Shown here one piece after another: positions 43,483 through 50,642 of a stretch of 64,000 nucleotides of DNA; the first letter of the stretch is position 1; every line of letters begins with the position of its first letter. Below the pieces are notes generated by a model. It saw only the letters and a program-made list of their open reading frames with translations, was not told the origin of the DNA and searched no databases. Both the position numbers and the translations under genes were made by a program. Location of the stretch: the NCBI RefSeq assembly GCF_039634365.2, contig NZ_CP155079.2, forward strand, positions 2,852,001 through 2,916,000, given 5' to 3'. This stretch comes from Mucilaginibacter sp. PAMB04168 (lineage in GTDB: Bacteria; Bacteroidota; Bacteroidia; Sphingobacteriales; Sphingobacteriaceae).

Positions 43483-46050
43483 TTAAGTGTCTGATCTTAA
43501 CACTTCCAGTGGTGGACGGTTAAGCACTCCACGGCTGTTAAACAGGCCAATTAAAATAGTTAACGCTACAGTAAGCCCAAACAGTATGCCAGCCGGGGCA
43601 TAGTTAACTTGAAAAGGAATCTCAAAACTAAATTTCGCAAGCAACCATCCCCCTGCTATTGCAAGCAGCACACCAGTTAATGAAGATAATGCCCCTAAGA
43701 ACAAATATTCTAATGCTGTGATAGCCAGTATCTGCCTTCTGCTGCCGCCAAGGGTACGCAATAAAACGCTTTCTTTAATACGCTGATATTTACTGATACG
43801 GACAGAGGCGATAAGTACAATAATACCTGTAGCTATACTGAAGCCGCTCATAAAACGTATTACGTAACTTATTTTATCCAAAATCTCATCCAGTATGGTT
43901 AGCACCAACCCCAGATCAACTATAGATACGTTAGGGTATTTTTTAACGATAGCTTGCTGATACTTAGCCGACGTTGGCGAAGAAGAAGCATGGGTAAGCA
44001 AAACATGGAATTGCGGCGCCTGCTCTAAAACACCAGTAGGAAACACCACCTGAAAGTTAGTTTGTACCTTATTCCAGTTTACCTTTCTTAAACTGGCTAC
44101 ATAAGTATTTACTGGCGTACCCTGCACGTTAAAAGTAAGCTTGTCGTTCAATTTTATTTCTAACCGCTTGGCCATGCGTTCATCTAATGATACAGGAACT
44201 ACGGTTTCACCGTCAGTCTTACCAATCCATTTTCCTTCTGCTATCTTTTCGGACGAGGTAAGGTAATCTCGGTAAGTAACCCGGTACTCATAACCAAAAG
44301 CACGGCGTAGCTTATCAGCAGTGCTGTCTTTAGGTAAGGTAGCAGCTGTTTTATTGTTTATACGGTCCAGCTTAATGGTAATGATGGGCACCTGCTGTAT
44401 AACAGGCATATGGTGTTGCTTTGTAATATCCAGCACTCCTTTTTCCTGGTCGCTTTGTATATCAAACAAAATCATATTAGGCTGATTGCCGCTTGCAGAT
44501 AACGTTACCTGCTTAATAAGCATCGACTGCAGGAAGATGAGCAAACAAATAAAAGCAGTACTAAGCCCTATAGACACCATCAGGATGGTGGTTTGGTTAT
44601 TGGGTCTGTGTAAATTGGCAAAGCCCTGTCTTACTAAATAACTCCAAGATGCTTTAACCAATAACTTGATAATCCACATAAGCAAGAGTGCCGTTAATGT
44701 AAGTATCAAAAAGGCTACTAAAATGGCCACTGTAAAGGCTGCACTTGCCGCCCAATCCTTCAGCTGCATATAACTGAAACCTATAATAAAGCCGAGTATT
44801 AGCAGGTACACCAGCCAGCGAAGAGGATCTCTGCGAGATTTTACTGTTTCGAATGCAGAGCGCAAAGTGTTAAGCGGCGATATATTTCGAATGCTGATTA
44901 AAGGCAATAAAGCAAAAAGCACGGATATGATAACCCCTAACAAAACGCCCTGGCCTAAAGCCAACCATGATACAGATACTGAAATGTCGAATGGCAAAAA
45001 ATCTTTCAGAACAAGCGGCAAAACCTGTTGCACTACCGTACCCAATACAGCGCCAACAACTGAACCTATTAAGCCAATGCCTGCAATCTGTATCAAGAAT
45101 ATCAAGAAGGCTTCTGAGGCTTTGACGCCAAGGCAACGCAGCACCGCAATAGAAGCTACTTTCTCGCGCACATAGATCTGTGTTGCACTGGCCACACCAA
45201 TACAGCCCAGTAACAGCGCTATAAAGCCTACTAAGGATAGAAAACGGTTTAAGTCGCTAAATGCCCTACCTGTGTTTTGCTTACGCGTTTCGATAGTCTC
45301 ATAACGCAGGTTATTTTTGTCCAGCCTTTCATCAAGGCGATCTGCCAGTTTATCGACGTCTGTCTTTTTATCAAACTTATAGTAAAAGTTGTAATTTATT
45401 CGGCTGCCTTTATCAACCAGTCCGGTTGCATCTAAGTATTGCAGCGGAATGTAAACCACCGGCGCAATACCTGCCGCTAAGCCACTTTGCCCGGGTGCCT
45501 GGTTTAAAACCCCTGCAATAATAAAAGTTACCTTACCAATTTTAACTGAATCGCTTACACGGGCTTTGTATTGCTGCATTAAAGCCGCATCTACCAAAGC
45601 ATATTTACCATCTTTAAAACTTTTAGCGGCTGTAACAGGCGTAGTTTCAATACTGCCATAATACGGAAAGCCACCCTTTAAAGCACGAATTTGTACCAGC
45701 CGGGTATCTTGGCTTTTGTTGAAATATACCATTGAGGCAAAATTGCGTTCTTGCGAACGCTGCGTGCCCAATGTGTCAAGCAGCCTCTCCATTTTTTTAT
45801 CAACCGCTTTGTTGCCCGATATAACTAAATCTGCTCCTACCAGGGTGGCAGCCTGTGAGTTGATATCATCACGCAGGTTATAACCAAAAGAATATATGGC
45901 AACCAGAGCGGCTATCCCCAGCGTAATAGATGAGATAAAAAGAAATAACCTGGAACGGTTGCGCCGGCTATCGCGCCAGGCCATCTTAAATAGCCAGCTC
46001 CATTTTACTGACCGGTTTAAGTTTATCATGTTAGATGAATCTGCGCTCAT
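43483..46050 (-). CDS. YbbP-like FtsX-family ABC permease
   Basis: An 855-residue permease with an N-terminal helix (LFLFISSITLGIAALVAIYS), a long periplasmic MacB domain and FtsX helices near residues 270-390. Four more helices come from about 410 on, and a final FtsX bundle lies near 735-850 (SVLLRTLGGSRRQILAITAL). Duplicated FtsX modules with about ten helices are typical of YbbP. It works with the adjacent YbbA ATPase, perhaps extracting lipids or lipoproteins, with the esterase next to it acting on the product. The start lies 2 bp from the ATPase stop; an ATG 21 nt further in is an alternative. Confidence 0.92.
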   Translation of the reverse strand: MSADSSNMINLNRSVKWSWLFKMAWRDSRRNRSRLFLFISSITLGIAALVAIYSFGYNLRDDINSQAATLVGADLVISGNKAVDKKMERLLDTLGTQRSQERNFASMVYFNKSQDTRLVQIRALKGGFPYYGSIETTPVTAAKSFKDGKYALVDAALMQQYKARVSDSVKIGKVTFIIAGVLNQAPGQSGLAAGIAPVVYIPLQYLDATGLVDKGSRINYNFYYKFDKKTDVDKLADRLDERLDKNNLRYETIETRKQNTGRAFSDLNRFLSLVGFIALLLGCIGVASATQIYVREKVASIAVLRCLGVKASEAFLIFLIQIAGIGLIGSVVGAVLGTVVQQVLPLVLKDFLPFDISVSVSWLALGQGVLLGVIISVLFALLPLISIRNISPLNTLRSAFETVKSRRDPLRWLVYLLILGFIIGFSYMQLKDWAASAAFTVAILVAFLILTLTALLLMWIIKLLVKASWSYLVRQGFANLHRPNNQTTILMVSIGLSTAFICLLIFLQSMLIKQVTLSASGNQPNMILFDIQSDQEKGVLDITKQHHMPVIQQVPIITIKLDRINNKTAATLPKDSTADKLRRAFGYEYRVTYRDYLTSSEKIAEGKWIGKTDGETVVPVSLDERMAKRLEIKLNDKLTFNVQGTPVNTYVASLRKVNWNKVQTNFQVVFPTGVLEQAPQFHVLLTHASSSPTSAKYQQAIVKKYPNVSIVDLGLVLTILDEILDKISYVIRFMSGFSIATGIIVLIASVRISKYQRIKESVLLRTLGGSRRQILAITALEYLFLGALSSLTGVLLAIAGGWLLAKFSFEIPFQVNYAPAGILFGLTVALTILIGLFNSRGVLNRPPLEVLRSDT

Positions 46051-46051
46051 A

Positions 46052-46744
46052 TCAGGCTAAAGTTTTTTCGTCAGATACGAGTTTGCCGCCTTTGATTTTC
46101 AAAATGCGTTGTGTTTTTCCTGCAAGCTCCAAATCATGCGTAACCAATATTAGGGTGGTACCGGCGTCATGGTTCAAATCAAAAAGTAATTTTTGCACAC
46201 GCTCACCTGTTTCGGCATCCAGGTTTCCCGTTGGCTCATCAGCAAATAGAATTTTGGGCTGATTGGAGAACGCCCGTGCAATAGATACCCGCTGCTGCTC
46301 GCCACCTGAAAGCTGTGTAGGGTAATGATGGCTGCGAGTGGCCAGCCCTACTTTATCGAGCAGGTCCAGCGCCCTCGCCTTTATGTTTCGTTCGCCACGT
46401 AATTCTAACGGCACCATTACATTCTCTAAAGCGGTTAGTGTAGGGAGCAGTTGGAAGTTTTGAAATATAAAGCCTACAAATTGATTACGAACCTGCGCTC
46501 TCTTGTCTTCACTTAGGGTGTTTAAATTGATACCGTTAAGCACCACGCTTCCGCTGCTCGACCGGTCAAGCCCGGCACATAAGCCAAGCAATGTAGTTTT
46601 ACCGCTGCCTGATGGCCCAACAATAGCGTTGGCTGAGCCGGTGGGAATTAAAAAGTTGATGTTATCGAGCACCGTAAGTGTTTTGCCGGCACTTTGATAG
46701 GATTTACTTAGGTCGGTAATTTCCAGTATATTTTCCACTAACAA
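46052..46744 (-). CDS. YbbA-like ABC transporter ATPase
   Basis: A 230-residue ATPase of the LolD/YbbA class: Walker A GPSGSGKTT, signature LSGGEQQRVSIARAF, Walker B ILFADEPTGNLDAET, H-loop LILVTHD. It is the first gene of the three-gene unit with the permease and the SGNH esterase. It belongs to a different exporter from the two MacB-type ATPases near 27 and 34 kb, since the signature (EQQ, not QQQ) and the neighbours differ. I saw no activator repeats upstream. Confidence 0.93.
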   Translation of the reverse strand: MLVENILEITDLSKSYQSAGKTLTVLDNINFLIPTGSANAIVGPSGSGKTTLLGLCAGLDRSSSGSVVLNGINLNTLSEDKRAQVRNQFVGFIFQNFQLLPTLTALENVMVPLELRGERNIKARALDLLDKVGLATRSHHYPTQLSGGEQQRVSIARAFSNQPKILFADEPTGNLDAETGERVQKLLFDLNHDAGTTLILVTHDLELAGKTQRILKIKGGKLVSDEKTLA

Positions 46745-46963
46745 TATTTAATTAAGATTATTCTTATAGACTTTAACAGCTCGTATAAGTTACAACATTA
46801 ATTATAGTTAGTTTAGTTTGTTGGTATTTTATGGCTGGAGTTTACAATGAGAAGATAAATTTTGCCTGCTTGTTATACTACCTGATGCATTTAGCATACC
46901 GTTACTTAAACTAAACTTAAATGCATTGCCGACACATGGCTTTGCATTTGCCATTAAAACATG

Positions 46964-47749
46964 CTACTTTTTGTCAGCATGATCAATCTGGTGTTTTTTG
47001 GGGAAATTAAATAAGATTGAGCTAATGACAGGAATAACAAATATGCCTACTGTGAAGACTGATATCCACATATCAGTCTGTTCACTATCAAGTGTTTTAG
47101 TTATTGGGGACTCAGGATAAAAGTGTGAGAACAAAGATGCTGAAAGTTTTAACCCTAAAACACCGATAACCAGGTAAGCTACCGTTTCCAAAAAGTGGAA
47201 CTTTTCCATCAGTTGCACAAAGAACTGGGCTACGAAGCGCATAGCCAGAATTCCTATGAACACCCCGGTATATATCAGGAAAACGTGGTCGGTAAAGGCA
47301 ACGGCGGCAAAAACGTTATCAATGGAAAAGGCCAGATCCATTATCTCAACCAGTGCAACCGTAGCCCAAAAGTTGCCCAGTGCCCCTACGGTTTTTCTGT
47401 AGAACCAGCTTTCTTCTTTTTTGATATTTTCAGTCTCGTCTTTATCAGCAGCTTTTCCTTTAAAATAGTTAAAGGAAAGGTAAAGCAAATAGAAGCCGCC
47501 TAAGGGCTTAAGCCACCAGATTTTAACCAGCCATGTGGCCAGCAACAGGCATATGCCCCTGAAAACATATGCCCCTATAATGCCATACCGTAAGGCTTTG
47601 CTACGTTGTTCTTTGGGTAAATCGAGCACCATGGTTGCCAAAACTGCCGCGTTATCTACCGATAGCAAACTTTCAATAACAATTAAGTTGAGGATTATTA
47701 ACAGCCCTGCTTTAATGTCTTCGCCAAGTAAGGTGTGCAAAAAGTCCAT
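46964..47749 (-). CDS. TerC-family integral membrane protein
   Basis: A 261-residue membrane protein with about seven helices. The two family motifs with acidic residues in the membrane are ESLLSVDNAAVLATMV and MDLAFSIDNVFAAVAFT. A cytoplasmic Lys/Glu-rich loop (GKAADKDETENIKKEE) lies between. TerC proteins are linked to metal export (manganese, calcium) and tellurite resistance. No manganese riboswitch was recognised upstream. It lies back to back with the Rrf2 regulator gene; 162 nt separate them. Confidence 0.9.
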   Translation of the reverse strand: MDFLHTLLGEDIKAGLLIILNLIVIESLLSVDNAAVLATMVLDLPKEQRSKALRYGIIGAYVFRGICLLLATWLVKIWWLKPLGGFYLLYLSFNYFKGKAADKDETENIKKEESWFYRKTVGALGNFWATVALVEIMDLAFSIDNVFAAVAFTDHVFLIYTGVFIGILAMRFVAQFFVQLMEKFHFLETVAYLVIGVLGLKLSASLFSHFYPESPITKTLDSEQTDMWISVFTVGIFVIPVISSILFNFPKKHQIDHADKK

Positions 47750-47911
47750 ATTTCAAAATTATTCTTTATTCACAATTCATCGAACAAAGAGTTACACTTC
47801 AAAAGCTTTAATCACTATTTTAGGTATTAACCACCTTAAAACGGCTATAACAGCCCGCATTTATACTTGCATGCAATATTTTTAATATAATTGTACTCCA
47901 TTAAGTGATCT

Positions 47912-48361
47912 ATGCTATCAAAAAAGACAAAGTATGCCATTAAGGCACTGATTGTATTGGGTAAGAACAAAGACAACCCACCCATGCAGATTGCACAGAT
48001 TGCGGAGCTGGAAAAAATTCCAAAAAAGTTTCTGGAAGTAATCTTGCTTGAATTACGTAAAGCCGGCTTTTTATACAGTAAAAAGGGCGCTGGCGGTGGG
48101 TATGCCATCAATAAAGATCCAAAAGAAATTTATTTGGTTAGTATATTACGCATTACCGATGGCCCGATAGCTATGGTACCGTGCGTTAGCTTAAACTTTT
48201 ACCATCGCTGCGAGGAATGCCATAACGAATCAACCTGCGGTATTCGCAGCATGTTTTTGGACATCCGTGACGCAACACTTAAAATCTTATCTGAAACCAG
48301 CATTGCTGATTTAATTGACAAGGAAGTATCGCTGGGAGATTCGGCGCTCATAGGATTATAA
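47912..48361 (+). CDS. Rrf2-family transcriptional regulator with Cys cluster
   Basis: A 149-residue winged-helix regulator. The N-terminal DNA-binding domain is MLSKKTKYAIKALIVLGKNK, with recognition and wing residues LEVILLELRKAGFLYSKKGA followed by GGGY. Four Cys (91, 100, 103, 109) lie in PCVSLNFYHRCEECHNESTC, suited to bind an iron-sulphur cluster or respond to thiol stress, as in IscR/CymR relatives. Targets are unknown. The neighbouring divergent terC and convergent peroxiredoxin genes are candidates from position only. Confidence 0.92.
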   Translation: MLSKKTKYAIKALIVLGKNKDNPPMQIAQIAELEKIPKKFLEVILLELRKAGFLYSKKGAGGGYAINKDPKEIYLVSILRITDGPIAMVPCVSLNFYHRCEECHNESTCGIRSMFLDIRDATLKILSETSIADLIDKEVSLGDSALIGL

Positions 48362-48416
48362 AACAAGTAAAAAAGAAAGGCCTCCTTTATCTGGAGGCCT
48401 TTCTTTTTACTTGTTT
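48361..48416. terminator. Very long bidirectional terminator; contains the peroxiredoxin stop codon
   Basis: A stem of about 24 bp (48361-48385 with 48393-48416; core GAAAGGCCTCC/GGAGGCCTTTC) has one unpaired A and a 7-nt loop. It starts 1 nt into the Rrf2 stop. On the opposite strand the last codons and stop of the peroxiredoxin gene (48407-48409) lie inside the right arm. Confidence 0.9.
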
Positions 48417-49042
48417 GGTTGCGGGGTCATTCGCAAATAGGGTTTAACTACCCGATGGCCTTTCGGAAATTTAGCAGGAACATCTTCATCTTTCACAGCA
48501 GGCGTAATTACCACGTCCTCACCTTCTTTCCAATCTGCAGGTGTAGCTACACTGTAGTTAGCAGTTAACTGCAGGGAATCGATCACGCGCAAAATTTCCT
48601 GAAAATTACGACCCGTTGATGCAGGGTAAGTAATTATCAGTTTAATGGTTTTATCGGGCGCTATGATGAATAACGAACGAACGGTTGCAGTTAAGGAAGC
48701 ATTAGGATGAATCATATCCCAGGCCTCCGCTATCTCGCGGCTTTCATCGGCAATGATAGGAAAGTTCACTTCTACGTCCTGTGTTTCGTTAATATCGCTA
48801 ATCCAGCCCTTATGCGACTCTACAGAATCAACACTTAAAGCAGCTACCTTCACATTACGTTTCTTAAACTCATCTGTTAATGCGGCTGTACGGCCAAGTT
48901 CCGTTGTGCAAACCGGCGTGTAATCTGCCGGGTGCGAAAAGAGCACGCCCCAGCTATCGCCTAAAAACTCGTAAAAATCTATCTCGCCTACCGAGGTCTG
49001 CGCTTTGAAGTTGGGGGCTTTATCGCCTAATCTTAAACTCAT
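48407..49042 (-). CDS. 1-Cys peroxiredoxin (Prx6/AhpC-TSA type)
   Basis: A 211-residue thiol peroxidase. Peroxidatic Cys45 sits in HPADYTPVCTTE, and no second Cys exists in the protein, so it is a true 1-Cys enzyme. The C-terminal 1-cysPrx domain is present (PADWKEGEDVVITPAV). It reduces hydrogen peroxide and lipid hydroperoxides in the cytoplasm using an external thiol. I start at ATG 49042 (MSLRLGDKAPNF); an in-frame extension to 49117 precedes the conserved start. The 3' end is embedded in the terminator shared with the Rrf2 gene. Confidence 0.95.
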   Translation of the reverse strand: MSLRLGDKAPNFKAQTSVGEIDFYEFLGDSWGVLFSHPADYTPVCTTELGRTAALTDEFKKRNVKVAALSVDSVESHKGWISDINETQDVEVNFPIIADESREIAEAWDMIHPNASLTATVRSLFIIAPDKTIKLIITYPASTGRNFQEILRVIDSLQLTANYSVATPADWKEGEDVVITPAVKDEDVPAKFPKGHRVVKPYLRMTPQPNK

Positions 49043-49130
49043 GGTTATTAATTTTTGTAATGTTATGATAAGTATATAATTGTTTAAAACGATTTCGGTT
49101 TTAAAAGCAACAACCAAAGATCATCTTGAA

Positions 49131-49138
49131 CAAAGATA
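49131..49138 (-). promoter_or_regulatory. Possible -7 box (TATCTTTG) for the peroxiredoxin gene
   Basis: On the minus strand 49138-49131 reads TATCTTTG (TAnnTTTG), giving a leader of about 80 nt before the ATG at 49042. There is no clear -33 element. Confidence 0.35.
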
Positions 49139-49202
49139 GAACACCCAAGCAAAAGTCTATAATATTGGTAGATTTTTTACATCAAAAGAACAGAACCTTT
49201 TC

Positions 49203-50156
49203 TCAACTACGGGGATGATATTGAATGATAGTGCTTTTTAAATAGTCACGATCTAAGTGTGTGTATATTTCGGTTGTGGTAATACTCTCATGCCCTAGCA
49301 TCTCTTGTACAGCGCGCAGGTCGGCCCCTCCTTCAATAAGGTGAGTAGCAAAAGAGTGGCGAAAGGTATGCGGACTAATTTTTTTCTTTAGTCCTACATT
49401 TTCTGCCAGTTGCTTAACAAGCATAAAGATATATACACGTGTTAAACGGCTACCTCTCCGGTTTAAAAACACTATATCTTCTTCTCCCTTCTTTACTGAA
49501 GTATGCACGCGTCCAAATTCAAGCCATAATTGAAGAGCCTTTATTGCAGTACTGCTAATGGGTACCAAGCGTTCTTTATTACCCTTACCAGTAACCTTAA
49601 TAAATTCAATATCAAGATATAGGTTAGAAAGCTTAAGTTCAGTCAATTCAGACACCCTCAGTCCGCAACTGTACAGTAATTCAACCATCGCTTTATTACG
49701 GGTGCCATCAGGTTTGGACAGGTCAACTACGGCAATAAGCTGGTTTATTTCATCATAACTTAAGGTGTCTGGTAACTTACGTTGAATTCTTGGCGACTCC
49801 AACAACTCAGAAGGATCTGCATTAACAACCTCTTCAATTAGCAGGTATTTATAAAACGCCTTAATGCCTGATAGAATACGAGCCTGGGTAGACGGAATCA
49901 TACCCAACTCATTTACCCACTGAATAAAGAGCCGTAAATCGGATAATACTATATTATCAGGCGTTAAAATAGGTAATTGTATTTCAGCGTATTCGCGGAG
50001 TCTACCTATATCTCTACTATATGCTTCAATAGAGTTCTCCGACAGTGATTTCTCCAATTTTAAATAGTTCCGAAAACCTTTTATTGCTGACTGCCAATCC
50101 ACCTGCTTTAAGTTTTGATGTTTTATAAGTAAGTTTGAAATGCTATGAAGATACAA
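49203..50156 (-). CDS. xerD: Tyrosine recombinase XerD-like
   Basis: A 317-residue site-specific recombinase that resolves chromosome dimers at dif. The N-terminal core-binding domain contains YLKLEKSLSENSIEAYSRDI. The catalytic residues are Arg167, Lys191, His263, Arg266, His289 and Tyr298 (SCGLRVSE, VTGKGNKERL, HTFRHSFATHL, LGHES, IYTH). There is no adjacent mobile element, so it looks like the housekeeping enzyme. The ATG start overlaps the divergent aroQ start by 12 nt. A GTG at 50102 would give 299 residues beginning MDWQSAIKGF, the usual XerD length, and is a good alternative. Confidence 0.93.
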   Translation of the reverse strand: MYLHSISNLLIKHQNLKQVDWQSAIKGFRNYLKLEKSLSENSIEAYSRDIGRLREYAEIQLPILTPDNIVLSDLRLFIQWVNELGMIPSTQARILSGIKAFYKYLLIEEVVNADPSELLESPRIQRKLPDTLSYDEINQLIAVVDLSKPDGTRNKAMVELLYSCGLRVSELTELKLSNLYLDIEFIKVTGKGNKERLVPISSTAIKALQLWLEFGRVHTSVKKGEEDIVFLNRRGSRLTRVYIFMLVKQLAENVGLKKKISPHTFRHSFATHLIEGGADLRAVQEMLGHESITTTEIYTHLDRDYLKSTIIQYHPRS

Positions 50157-50564
50157 ATCATTAATGGTCCAAATTTAAACCTACTTGGTGTTAGAGAAAA
50201 ATCTATTTATGGTGACAGCAGTTTTGATAACTACTTTGCTTTACTCCAGCAACGCTATGTCAACCATTCCCTCCATTACTTTCAAAGTAACCATGAGGGG
50301 GAGTTGATAGACAAACTGCATGAAGTGGGATTTGACTATGATGGCATTGTTTTAAACGCAGGCGCTTATACCCATACCTCTATCGCAATTGCCGATGCAA
50401 TTGCCGCTATAACTACACCAGTTGTTGAGGTACATATATCTAACGTACATAAAAGAGAGGAGTTTAGGCATAATTCTTTTCTTTCGCCAAACTGCAAAGG
50501 CATCATAGTGGGCTTTGGGCTCGACGGTTATCGCTTAGCAATTGAAAGCATAGTAAGCATTTAA
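50145..50564 (+). CDS. aroQ: Type II 3-dehydroquinate dehydratase
   Basis: A 139-residue shikimate-pathway enzyme that dehydrates 3-dehydroquinate to 3-dehydroshikimate. The sequence shows NGPNLNLLGVREKSIYG (active-site Tyr loop), FQSNHEGELID, LNAGAYTHTSIAI and VEVHISNVHKREEFRHNS (catalytic His). Complete length for a dodecameric class II enzyme. Its start overlaps that of the divergent xerD. The MscS gene follows 78 nt downstream on the same strand. Confidence 0.96.
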   Translation: MKIQIINGPNLNLLGVREKSIYGDSSFDNYFALLQQRYVNHSLHYFQSNHEGELIDKLHEVGFDYDGIVLNAGAYTHTSIAIADAIAAITTPVVEVHISNVHKREEFRHNSFLSPNCKGIIVGFGLDGYRLAIESIVSI

Positions 50565-50642
50565 TTAAACTTAATTGTAAGCAAACGCTTTGAGCAAGCA
50601 GATGTTAATACTTTATAAGTGCTCCACTTACTTCATGTGCTG

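Noticed and set aside
46782..46794. CGTATAAGTTACA upstream of the YbbA-like ATPase, as a third activator repeat
   Set aside because: It matches the repeat consensus only partly, has no second copy 22 bp away, and lies too close to the start codon for an enhancer-type site.
47750..47911. Manganese (yybP-ykoY) riboswitch before terC
   Set aside because: None of the conserved riboswitch segments was found in this short AT-rich intergenic region.
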